From the NCBI GenBank assembly GCA_902800965.1, contig CADCGK010000010.1, forward strand, positions 62,001 to 126,000: DNA of 64,000 bases. Direction: 5' to 3'. Source of the DNA: an uncultured Bacteroidia bacterium. Its GTDB lineage: Bacteria > Bacteroidota > Bacteroidia > Bacteroidales > F082. The stretch's first letter is position 1. Every line of letters begins with the position of its first letter. This document shows, piece after piece, positions 51,730 through 59,604 of the stretch. The notes below the pieces were generated by a model. That model ran no database searches and had not been told where the DNA came from. It was given only the letters and a program-made list of their open reading frames with translations. The position numbers and the translations under genes are program-made.

Positions 51730-52191
51730 GTGAAAAGAGAAACCCTTCGGATAGGATGTTTGTTGATGGCACTTTACGTGCTGTTTGTCGCTCATGGTAT
51801 GAACGTCAATTTCCATTTTTGCACGGAAAACCATCATGTCATGAGCAGCTTCGGAGATGCTTCGGAGCTTTGCATGCATTGCTTTGGGCATCATCACGAA
51901 CATCATGCGTCTGAATCCGCCTCTGATGTTGTCGAATTCAATGCCAAGTGCTGCTGCGAGGACTTCGAGAGTGAAGTCGGATTTGTCGAGGGTTTCACCT
52001 TTTCTACCGAAAAGACCTTAATGGTATATCTTCCGTTTACGCATCTTGAATCAACGCTCCATGCGGTTGCGGAGATGGATGTATTGCCAATTTACCGCCT
52101 GCTCAAACTGGAGAGAATTCCTTATCTTATTACAGGTCGATTGAAGACGATTTTCTTTTCAAGCTTGAAGCTCAATCCTTTGGTTTTCTGA
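51730..52191 (+). CDS. HYC_CC_PP family protein (metal-linked)
   Basis: 153 residues from a GTG start (VKRETLRIGCLLMALYVLFV), giving a proper signal peptide; the ATG at 51766 would cut it in half. The mature part is rich in His and Cys (FHFCTENHHVM, LCMHCFGHHHEHH, KCCCEDFE), the pattern of the Bacteroidetes HYC_CC_PP family encoded next to metal TonB receptors. It likely binds copper, zinc or a related metal in the periplasm. The receptor gene follows after a REP/RPE-like element. Confidence 0.7.
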   Translation: MKRETLRIGCLLMALYVLFVAHGMNVNFHFCTENHHVMSSFGDASELCMHCFGHHHEHHASESASDVVEFNAKCCCEDFESEVGFVEGFTFSTEKTLMVYLPFTHLESTLHAVAEMDVLPIYRLLKLERIPYLITGRLKTIFFSSLKLNPLVF

Positions 52192-52204
52192 TTCGGCGTG
52201 CTAT

Positions 52205-52240
52205 GCGTCATTGCGAGGCCTTTGGCCGAAGCAATCCATT
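52205..52240. repeat. REP/RPE-like element in an operon gap
   Basis: GCGTCATTGCGAGGCCTTTG then GCCGAAGCAATCCATT; closest to the element in the U32 gene. The inner GGCC/GGCC part can form a small hairpin between the HYC_CC_PP and receptor genes. Confidence 0.8.
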
Positions 52241-52272
52241 ATTATCCCGATTAATAATCAAATCGTAACATC

Positions 52273-54492
52273 ATGAAAACCATCAAATTCTTATTAATCA
52301 TATCCTTATTGTCTTTCGTGAGCTTTGGTTTTGCCCAAAACATCATTGAAGGTACCGTTTATGAAGAGGTAAACGGTAAAAAGCAACCTCTTCCGGGTGC
52401 CAATGTCTATTGGAAAATCGCCAACGTCGGCACGGTGACCGATGAACATGGTCATTATAGCATTGAAATCCATCCAACCTACAAATGTCTGGTGTTCAGT
52501 TTTGTGGGCTATGTGAACGACACAGTGCATCACATGGCAGAGCCACAACATTACGACCATGTCATGAGCACACCTATCACTTTGAGTGAGGTGGAAGTGG
52601 CAGCTCGGCAAAAGGCGCAGTATGTCAACGCCCTTGACCCGATGCATGTGGAGCATATCACTGGAGAGGCCTTGCGCCGCTGTGCCTGTTGCAGCTTGGC
52701 AGAGAGCTTTGAGACCAACGCTTCAGTGGATGTGGCCTACGCTGATGCGGTCACTGGAGCCAAACAGATCGAACTACTTGGCCTTAGTGGTCTCTATACC
52801 CAGATGATGACAGAGAACATGCCTAACTTCCGAGGTCTCGCCTCGGCTTTCGGCCTGGGTTATGTGCCGGGTACCTGGATGCACGGCATCTCGGTCTCCA
52901 AAGGCACTTCTTCTGTCCGTAACGGCTATGAGTCCATCAGCGGACAGATCAATGTCGATTTCAAAGAACCACAAGACGATCATGCGGAAAAAGTTTTCAT
53001 CAATGGATTTGTCAACTCTATGGCTATGACAGAGTTGAACTTCAACACTCGCGTCAACGTGGGTGAACGTGATGGCCTGCTGTTGCTTGGCCATGTCGGC
53101 CATAACTTTATGAAGATGGACGGCAACGGCGATGGCTTCCTCGATGATCCCATGACAACCCAGTATAGCGCCTTCCTGCGTTACAACCATCCCAATACAG
53201 GCCATTTCGGCTGCAAGCTGGGCGTCAAAGCCTTGAAGGAAACCCGAAACAGCGGCCAAATGGATGGTGATTATGGCATCGGCATCAACACCGAACGCTA
53301 TGAGGCTTTCGCCAAGACAGGCTTCATCTTCGATCGCCCTGAGACCAGCCTCGGCATCCAGCAACAGCTGACCTATCACAAGCTGGATTCCTATTTTGGG
53401 CTTAAAGACTACAACGCCACCCAGCTCTCCTACTACGTCAATGTCCTTTTTGACTCCTATATTGTCAACGACCATCATAAATACTCTGTTGGTGCCAGCT
53501 ATTCTTACGACCGTTATGATGAGGACCAAAATTTTCTTATGACCACTCAAGAAGCTGGTCCTAAGCGCCGTGTAGAGCAGGTGCCGGGTGCTTTCGCGGA
53601 ATATGTGTTCAGCGACGACCACCACTGGACCGTCATAGGTGGTTTCAGAGCAGACTACAACACTTACTATGAACGAATGTTCTACACCCCGCGTCTCCAT
53701 GTGCGTTTCCGTACACACGACGAGTTAGCTCTGCGTCTCTCGGCAGGCAAGGGCTATCGTTCACCCAACGTCCTCGCTGAAAACTCCACCATGTTGGCAT
53801 CTTCAAGAGCCATCAGGTTCTTGGAACAACCTAAGATGGAAGAGGCATGGAACTATGGCGTAAACATCTCCAAGCATTTCGATGTGGGAGAAAAGGAAAT
53901 CCAGCTTTTGTTGGATGCCTACCGCACCGACTTCGTCAACCAGATTATCCTTGACCGCGATGCCGATGCTCACGAGATCCGCATCTATAACCTCAACGGG
54001 AAATCGTATTCCAACTGCGCCCAGATCCAGCTGGACTATGAGTTGTTCAAAAACTTTGATGTTTCGGCTGCTTTCCGCTATACCGATGTGAAGATGACCA
54101 TCAACGACAGCCTGCGTGAGAAGCCTTTCGTGAACCGTTACAAAGGCTTGTTGACCCTGTCGTATGCGCCAGGCACTTGGCAGTTTGACCTCATTACCCA
54201 GTTCAACGGCGACAGCCGTATCCCCGGCATGAGCGGCAATGCCACTGCCGTTGCTGATGGCCAAAACTTGGAACGCTCACCTTTCTATGTCATCATGAAC
54301 GCCCAAATAACCAAGAGATTGGGTAAACATTGGGAGGTCTATGCTGGTGGGGAGAACCTCACCAATTACAAGCAACAGCATCCATTGGTGGCCGCTTCAG
54401 AGCCTTTCGGCAACGACTTCGACGCCTCTATGGTCTGGGGTCCGCTGAGCGGCATCCGGGGCTATGTCGGGTTTAGGTTTCAGATAAGGTGA
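52273..54492 (+). CDS. TonB-dependent receptor, heavy-metal type
   Basis: 739 residues. Signal peptide (MKTIKFLLIISLLSFVSFGF), a carboxypeptidase-like beta domain (about 24-110), a plug and a 22-strand-type barrel ending GYVGFRFQIR. CRRCACCSLAESFETN-type cysteines at the start of the plug (ALRRCACCSLAESFETN) and VTGAKQIELLGLSGLYTQMM are characteristic of the receptor class paired with HYC_CC_PP proteins and implicated in copper or other metal uptake. Substrate is inferred from context only. The stop is followed by the repeat hairpin at 54488-54556. Confidence 0.85.
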   Translation: MKTIKFLLIISLLSFVSFGFAQNIIEGTVYEEVNGKKQPLPGANVYWKIANVGTVTDEHGHYSIEIHPTYKCLVFSFVGYVNDTVHHMAEPQHYDHVMSTPITLSEVEVAARQKAQYVNALDPMHVEHITGEALRRCACCSLAESFETNASVDVAYADAVTGAKQIELLGLSGLYTQMMTENMPNFRGLASAFGLGYVPGTWMHGISVSKGTSSVRNGYESISGQINVDFKEPQDDHAEKVFINGFVNSMAMTELNFNTRVNVGERDGLLLLGHVGHNFMKMDGNGDGFLDDPMTTQYSAFLRYNHPNTGHFGCKLGVKALKETRNSGQMDGDYGIGINTERYEAFAKTGFIFDRPETSLGIQQQLTYHKLDSYFGLKDYNATQLSYYVNVLFDSYIVNDHHKYSVGASYSYDRYDEDQNFLMTTQEAGPKRRVEQVPGAFAEYVFSDDHHWTVIGGFRADYNTYYERMFYTPRLHVRFRTHDELALRLSAGKGYRSPNVLAENSTMLASSRAIRFLEQPKMEEAWNYGVNISKHFDVGEKEIQLLLDAYRTDFVNQIILDRDADAHEIRIYNLNGKSYSNCAQIQLDYELFKNFDVSAAFRYTDVKMTINDSLREKPFVNRYKGLLTLSYAPGTWQFDLITQFNGDSRIPGMSGNATAVADGQNLERSPFYVIMNAQITKRLGKHWEVYAGGENLTNYKQQHPLVAASEPFGNDFDASMVWGPLSGIRGYVGFRFQIR

Positions 54493-54556
54493 GAGGTTAG
54501 AGGTTAAAGGTGAGAGGTTATTGATATCGCTTACCTCTCACCTCTCACCTTTAACC
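54488..54556. repeat. GTGAGAGG hairpin between convergent genes
   Basis: Purine arm 54488-54519 and pyrimidine arm 54533-54556; 54502-54518 pairs perfectly with 54540-54556 (17 bp, 21-base loop). Same elements as the hairpin inside the U32 gene at 9015. It lies between the receptor stop and the ROK kinase stop and could act as a two-way terminator. Confidence 0.8.
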
Positions 54557-54562
54557 TTTTTC

Positions 54563-55513
54563 TCAACTCTTCGTCAGCGCCGCTGCACCGAGGATCGCTG
54601 CTTCGTTGCCAGGGAGTTCTGAGACTCTGATGTCCACGCTGCCCTTGAAGACGAAACAAAGATTCTTCTCGAACGACTCTCGCACTGGCCTTAGTAGCAC
54701 TTCGCCGGCTTTCACTGGGCCGCCCATGAGGAAGATGGCCTCGGGACTGCTGAATGCCACTGCGTTGGCCATTGCCAGTCCGAGCCATTGTCCCGTTCGC
54801 TCAAAGATCATCAAAGCCAATGAATCGCCCGCGTTGGCAGCATCACCCACGTGTTTGCTGGTCAGTTCCTCTCGTGTCATCTGAGCCAACGGACCGTCAT
54901 ATTCTGGATGTTCTGCCAACACCTTCAAGGCAGTGGCGCGTATGCCTGTTGCTGAGGCGTAGGTCTCCAGACAGCCCTTGCGGCCACAGCCGCATTGACG
55001 ACCATTGGGATCCACGATGGCGTGCCCTAGCTCTCCGGCATTGCCAGTCTTGCCGTGCAGCAGCTTGCCATCGATGACGATGCCGCTGCCCACGCCAGTG
55101 CCCAAGGTGAACATGATGAAGTTCTTCATCCCTTTAGCGCCGCCATACACCAACTCGCCGTATGCGGCGGCATTGGCATCGTTGGAGACTGTCACTGGTA
55201 CGTCGAGGTACTTGTGTATCAAAGCGTTTAAGTCAGTGGTGCCTCTGAAATTTAGGTTGGTGGCATTATCGATGCAACCTGTATAGTAGTTGCCCATCGG
55301 GGCAGCGATGCCCACTCCGTCGATGTAGGAAACATGTTCCTCCTCCATCATCTCTCGGATCTTCCTGCAGATGTCGGCCACATACAGGTCGGCATCATAG
55401 TATTTTGCTGTAGGCAGGTTGTTTCGCGCCACGCAATGTCCGTCAGCGCTAACTAACCCAATGTCGGTGTTCGTCCCACCGATGTCAATGCCAATAGAAT
55501 AGGTGTTCGTCAT
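54563..55513 (-). CDS. ROK family sugar kinase (glucokinase-like)
   Basis: 316 residues. ATP site IGIDIGGTNTDIGLV, catalytic region VSNDANAAAYGELVYG, TLGTGVGSGIVIDG and the zinc motif CGCGRKGCLETYAS are all intact, so an active hexokinase of the ROK class, probably glucokinase, is expected. Start 55513 (MTNTYSIGI) lies 31 bases downstream of a TATTTTTG box (minus strand, 55545-55552). Divergent from the gene at 55601. Confidence 0.9.
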   Translation of the reverse strand: MTNTYSIGIDIGGTNTDIGLVSADGHCVARNNLPTAKYYDADLYVADICRKIREMMEEEHVSYIDGVGIAAPMGNYYTGCIDNATNLNFRGTTDLNALIHKYLDVPVTVSNDANAAAYGELVYGGAKGMKNFIMFTLGTGVGSGIVIDGKLLHGKTGNAGELGHAIVDPNGRQCGCGRKGCLETYASATGIRATALKVLAEHPEYDGPLAQMTREELTSKHVGDAANAGDSLALMIFERTGQWLGLAMANAVAFSSPEAIFLMGGPVKAGEVLLRPVRESFEKNLCFVFKGSVDIRVSELPGNEAAILGAAALTKS

Positions 55514-55544
55514 AATGTTTGTTTTTGATGGAGTTGCTAAAATA

Positions 55545-55566
55545 CAAAAATATTTCATTACCTTTG
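55545..55566. promoter_or_regulatory. Divergent -7 boxes
   Basis: Minus-strand TATTTTTG at 55545-55552 (ROK kinase) and plus-strand TACCTTTG at 55559-55566 (gene at 55601) lie back to back, six bases apart, so the two promoters probably compete. Confidence 0.5.
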
Positions 55567-55600
55567 CTCCAATAATCCAACAAATAAAATTAACTAACAC

Positions 55601-56206
55601 ATGAAACAACTTATCCTATTCCTTTGCTTAGTGGCATTTTTGTTGCCATTAAAGGCTCAAAACAATGAGCGTGTAAAATACATCCGTGATAAATATTCAG
55701 AAGCCCAAGACAAGATAAAAGGAATCACCGAGTACGGAGAAGAAGCCGCTTTCAAGAATTATACCACCATGACCCGTTACCAGAACTGGTCAGCCGTAGG
55801 TTCTTGCCATTACACTTCCCAATACTACTATGAGGAGGTCTATGAGGATGAAACGGAGCCTTATCCGTCATCCTATGCCATCGTCATGGTGCGCAACTCT
55901 TTCTCGGTAGCCGATCACGAAGTCTATGAGGAATATCTCTATGATAGCGACGGAACCCCGCTGTTTTTCTTTAAGTCATATTATGACTTCGATGTGGATG
56001 CAAAAACGGAACTTCGCGCCTATTATGGCAAGGATGGGAAGGTCGTCAAGACCATCTGCAAGAAAGCTGGCGACGATGGCAAGATGAAGGAAACCGAGAT
56101 GCAGCCTTCGTTCCAGGAAAAGATCGACTATGCCGCAACGGGATTCACTTATTTTAAGAAAATATTTGATGACACATATAATACTGGTTACGACTATTAT
56201 TGGTAA
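55601..56206 (+). CDS. Secreted protein of unknown function
   Basis: 201 residues with a clear signal peptide (LFLCLVAFLLPLKAQ). The mature part has an N-terminal helix (VKYIRDKYSEAQDKI) and a beta sheet with YD-like text (YEEYLYDSDGTPLFFFKSYY). No family recognised. Short spacing to the next secreted protein gene, filled by a purine repeat, suggests an operon running 55601-59192. Confidence 0.6.
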   Translation: MKQLILFLCLVAFLLPLKAQNNERVKYIRDKYSEAQDKIKGITEYGEEAAFKNYTTMTRYQNWSAVGSCHYTSQYYYEEVYEDETEPYPSSYAIVMVRNSFSVADHEVYEEYLYDSDGTPLFFFKSYYDFDVDAKTELRAYYGKDGKVVKTICKKAGDDGKMKETEMQPSFQEKIDYAATGFTYFKKIFDDTYNTGYDYYW

Positions 56207-56237
56207 AGAAGACAGAAGTAAGGAGAAAGAAGTAAGA
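56207..56237. repeat. AGAAGACAGAAGTAAGGAG purine repeat before a start codon
   Basis: Fills the gap after the TAA at 56204-56206 and ends just before ATG 56240. Confidence 0.75.
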
Positions 56238-56239
56238 AT

Positions 56240-57328
56240 ATGAGAAAAACAACATTATTAAAATCAGTTTTATTGACTTGTTTGGCCTTGTTGCTCACGG
56301 GCAGCCTCTTCGCACAGACGAAAGGCTTCAAGTCTTATTGGAACGAAAAATACCAGTACTCCATCCTTATCCCGGAGGACTTCGGTGGCATGGGCGAGTC
56401 GGAGTCGGGCGATGGTCAGACCTTTGTCTCTCCTGATGGCGACACCCACATCCAAGTCTATGGTGGCTACAACGCCCAAGCCATTTTGGGCACCTCTTTC
56501 GATGAGGAGTATCAGGCGACGCTCAAAAAACTCAATGACCGCAAAGTTCAGATCATCGATTCAGGTACCGCTGATGACCCGTATGAAGAATTCGATTGGG
56601 ATTACACCATTCAATATGTCGAAGCTGGTTTGCATCACTCCCTCCGTTCCGTCTGGTGGGGCGATCACTATGCCACAGTAGATTTCTGGTGCTACTTGGA
56701 AGACAAGGCGCGTTTCGAAGAAGATGGGGTTATTGACCGCATCGTCTATTCACTGGGACCCGATGACGGCACTTTTAAGTCGGAGTCGAACATGGTGCGC
56801 GATTGGTGTTCCGGCGAGGACTATTACCTCAATGTCTATGTCGATGGAACACTTGAACCTCAAGGAAAACAGCCTACCATCGAAGAGCTCTTCTTGAGTT
56901 TTGCCGTCTCAAACCAAACTCCTCTCACCATGATAGGATTGGAAAAAATCAATGATCCGTCTTACGAATTTGAAGACATCGTGGAATGGATTCTCGACAA
57001 CAAGAACAATTACTTGATGTACCAGCTGGTAAGTGACAGCGACTATTGGCTCGAGGCTTGCTCATGGGACAAAGACAATGGCCACAAACTCTTCCTGATC
57101 AACTACAACGCACCTAATCAGGTGTTGCTGTGCTTCGACTATGATCCGAAAGAACAAGTGCTTTACCCCGATCATACGACGCTCCAGCTGCTGCAGGACA
57201 TGCCCAAGGCCATCGTACGTTTGCCTCATCAGGGCAAGATTATGGATATCTATTATTACAAGGACCTCTCGAAGGTTGTTAGCCGCTTGTCTTGGAACGG
57301 AAAACGGTTTGATTTGATTAAGAATTGA
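56240..57328 (+). CDS. Secreted protein of unknown function
   Basis: 362 residues, signal peptide (SVLLTCLALLLTGSLFA). The first half (YQYSILIPEDFGGMGESES, HIQVYGGYNAQAI) resembles a PsbP/DUF-type lipid- or ligand-binding domain; the second half (ISFAV-type strands and LLMYQLVSDSDYW-like text) is unassigned. No catalytic motif seen. Precedes the M64 peptidase gene with a 39-base spacer. Confidence 0.55.
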   Translation: MRKTTLLKSVLLTCLALLLTGSLFAQTKGFKSYWNEKYQYSILIPEDFGGMGESESGDGQTFVSPDGDTHIQVYGGYNAQAILGTSFDEEYQATLKKLNDRKVQIIDSGTADDPYEEFDWDYTIQYVEAGLHHSLRSVWWGDHYATVDFWCYLEDKARFEEDGVIDRIVYSLGPDDGTFKSESNMVRDWCSGEDYYLNVYVDGTLEPQGKQPTIEELFLSFAVSNQTPLTMIGLEKINDPSYEFEDIVEWILDNKNNYLMYQLVSDSDYWLEACSWDKDNGHKLFLINYNAPNQVLLCFDYDPKEQVLYPDHTTLQLLQDMPKAIVRLPHQGKIMDIYYYKDLSKVVSRLSWNGKRFDLIKN

Positions 57329-57366
57329 TCATTCGCATACCCACAGGGAATGAGAGCTCTATAGAA

Positions 57367-58635
57367 ATGAAACGTTTATTATTATTGTTAATTTTGTTGC
57401 CCACCTTTGCCTGGGCTCAATTCGAAGAATGGTTTGAACCTGCCTCGCTTCGCGTGGATTACACCCTCACGGGGAATGACAAAACAACGGCTTTTGCACT
57501 TAAGGAATTGATCAAAGAGCCCTTCTGGAGCGGCTCCAAGACCAACCTTATCGACAACCTGGAGTTTGGCAATTACATCGTAAAGGTCTATGAACCCGGC
57601 ACGGATCACTTGCTGTTCTCCAAGGGTTATCAGAACCTATACGGCGAGTGGCAGACCACCGAGGAGGCGACCAAAGTCACCAAGACCTTTGATGAGTCGG
57701 TCATCGTGCCCTTCCCGAAAAAACAAGTCGAAGTGGTGCTTTACCGCAAGGATTGGGAAGGCCGTCTCATCGAAGGCATGCGCCTGACAGTGAAGCCTGA
57801 CGACTATTTCATCCGCACCGCCGACAACCTCGGCTTACCCGTTTATGACGCTTGGATTGGCAACAAGGACATCACCAAGGCGGTCGATATCGTCATCCTT
57901 CCTGAAGGTTACACCCAAGCCGAGATGGGCAAGTTCGTGAAGGACTGTGACTTCTTCGTGCAAAGTCTCTTTAGTTATGCACCATACGACCGTTATCGCA
58001 CCAGCTTCAACGTCCGTGGTGTGATGGCACCGTCACAAGAATCAGGCTGTACCGAGCCAGGCGATCATATCTATCGTAACACGGTGATGCGGTTCAGCTA
58101 CTGGACCTTTGATTCGGAGCGGTATTGCATGAGCACCGACAACCGTGATATCCGCGATCTCGCTGGTCAAGTGCCATACGACCAGATCTATATCCTGATC
58201 AACAGCAAGAAATATGGCGGTGGCGGCATCTATAACTTCTACTGCTCCAGTGCTGCAGGCAATTCCTACTCCAGTGACATCTTCATCCATGAGTTCGGAC
58301 ATGGCTTTGCGGGTCTGGCTGATGAATACTATGACGACTCGACAAGTTACGGCGACTTCTACAACAACGATATCGAGCCTTGGGAGCCCAACATCACCAC
58401 CTTGGTGGATTTCGATGCCAAGTGGAAGGATATGATGGATAAGAAGACGCCGATACCCACACCGCGAGTGAAAAAATACGATCATATCATTGGCGTGTTC
58501 GAAGGTGGCGGCTATGAGGCCGAAGGTATTTACAGTCCCCATACAGATTGCCTGATGAAGACCTTCAACGGCCATGAGTTTTGTCCCGTGTGCCAGCGTG
58601 CCATCGAGCGTATGATCCTTTATTATTCTGAGTAA
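57367..58635 (+). CDS. M64 family metallopeptidase (IgA protease type)
   Basis: 422 residues. Signal peptide (LLLLLILLPTFAWA), an N-terminal beta domain, then a metzincin-like catalytic domain with DIVILPEGYT, HEFGHGFAGLADEYYD (zinc ligands His, His and the later acid) and a C-terminal Cys pair (DCLMKTF, FCPVCQRAIERM). Relatives include the Clostridium ramosum IgA peptidase and Bacteroides homologues; the target may be host or dietary protein. Start 57367 gives the signal peptide directly. Confidence 0.85.
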   Translation: MKRLLLLLILLPTFAWAQFEEWFEPASLRVDYTLTGNDKTTAFALKELIKEPFWSGSKTNLIDNLEFGNYIVKVYEPGTDHLLFSKGYQNLYGEWQTTEEATKVTKTFDESVIVPFPKKQVEVVLYRKDWEGRLIEGMRLTVKPDDYFIRTADNLGLPVYDAWIGNKDITKAVDIVILPEGYTQAEMGKFVKDCDFFVQSLFSYAPYDRYRTSFNVRGVMAPSQESGCTEPGDHIYRNTVMRFSYWTFDSERYCMSTDNRDIRDLAGQVPYDQIYILINSKKYGGGGIYNFYCSSAAGNSYSSDIFIHEFGHGFAGLADEYYDDSTSYGDFYNNDIEPWEPNITTLVDFDAKWKDMMDKKTPIPTPRVKKYDHIIGVFEGGGYEAEGIYSPHTDCLMKTFNGHEFCPVCQRAIERMILYYSE

Positions 58636-58649
58636 AAATCTCATCTTCC

Positions 58650-59192
58650 ATGAACTATCTGGACATCATCATCGCGGTGCTACTCATTGCCTTCGGCTAC
58701 GGAGGCTGGCGCAAAGGCATCATTATCGAGGTGACCACCTTGTTGGGCTTGGGCGTTGGGCTGTACGGTGCCTTCCATTTTTGTGATTTCACTGCCAACA
58801 AGCTGGTGGAATATGTAGAGATCGATCCGAAATACCTTCATTTGATCTCATTCATCATCACTTTTATCGTGGTGGCGATCATTGTGAATCTGTTGGGACG
58901 GCTGGTATCCAAGATGGTGAAGGCGATCAATTTGGGATTTATCGACAAATTAGGTGGCTTTTTGGTGGGGCTCGCCAAGGGCTTGTTGATCTGCAGTCTT
59001 TTGGTAATGCTGCTCAATGTCTTGAACTTGAAGGGTGTTGTCAAAGAAGACGCCAAGCAGAAGTCGTTGTTATATCCCTACGTGGAACAGACGGTGCCGT
59101 ATGTTTATCAAGGTTTCGACATCGTCAAGGAGGCGGTATCAAATCAGTCTGGCACAGCGGTCGATGATGTCGTTGGCCATTCGGAAACCTGA
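58650..59192 (+). CDS. CvpA family membrane protein
   Basis: 180 residues with four membrane helices: YLDIIIAVLLIAFGYGGWRK, a second around VGLYGAFHFC, LISFIITFIVVAIIVNLLG, and GLAKGLLICSLLVMLLNVL. Members affect colicin V secretion, biofilm and envelope homeostasis. The last 54 bases run antisense through the end of the DUF5618 gene at 59139, so its C-terminus (TAVDDVVGHSET) is probably an acquired tail. Confidence 0.8.
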   Translation: MNYLDIIIAVLLIAFGYGGWRKGIIIEVTTLLGLGVGLYGAFHFCDFTANKLVEYVEIDPKYLHLISFIITFIVVAIIVNLLGRLVSKMVKAINLGFIDKLGGFLVGLAKGLLICSLLVMLLNVLNLKGVVKEDAKQKSLLYPYVEQTVPYVYQGFDIVKEAVSNQSGTAVDDVVGHSET

Positions 59193-59528
59193 ATCACAAA
59201 CTCCTTTGCTAGGGTTACCATCATAGCCCATGATAAGATGGATGTTCTCATAGCCAGTGTTGACGAGCTTTGCCAGTTTCCCGTCTCGTTTGTTGATAGC
59301 CTCTTTGTAGTCTTCAATATGTACTCTTGTGCGGCGGTCTTTTCTTACATGAAACACGGCATCCAAGAGGTATAGCACACCACACCAGAGCGTATTGCCA
59401 GCCATCTTCACATATTTTCTGTCGCCATAAAGATGGGTCTCTTCGTCCAACTCACCGTTGTTGATGAGTAAGGATTTGGCATTATCGACATAACGTCGCG
59501 CTTCTTCTATGGGATCTTTCTTTTCCAT
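59139..59528 (-). CDS. DUF5618 family protein, second copy
   Basis: 129 residues with EEARRYVDNAKSLL, RKYVKMAGNTLWCGVLYLLD and SGFRMANDIIDRC, as in the copy at 11395. The family is of unknown function. It stands alone without the HTH partner. Its 3' end overlaps the convergent cvpA gene by 54 bases, which is unusual in this otherwise compact but rarely overlapping genome and suggests insertion at this spot. Confidence 0.7.
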   Translation of the reverse strand: MEKKDPIEEARRYVDNAKSLLINNGELDEETHLYGDRKYVKMAGNTLWCGVLYLLDAVFHVRKDRRTRVHIEDYKEAINKRDGKLAKLVNTGYENIHLIMGYDGNPSKGVCDSGFRMANDIIDRCARLI

Positions 59529-59604
59529 GATTATTTATTTTAAAACACCGCAAAAATAATGAAATTATTTTAAATAAATAAGAAAATAATTAATATATTT
59601 CTAA

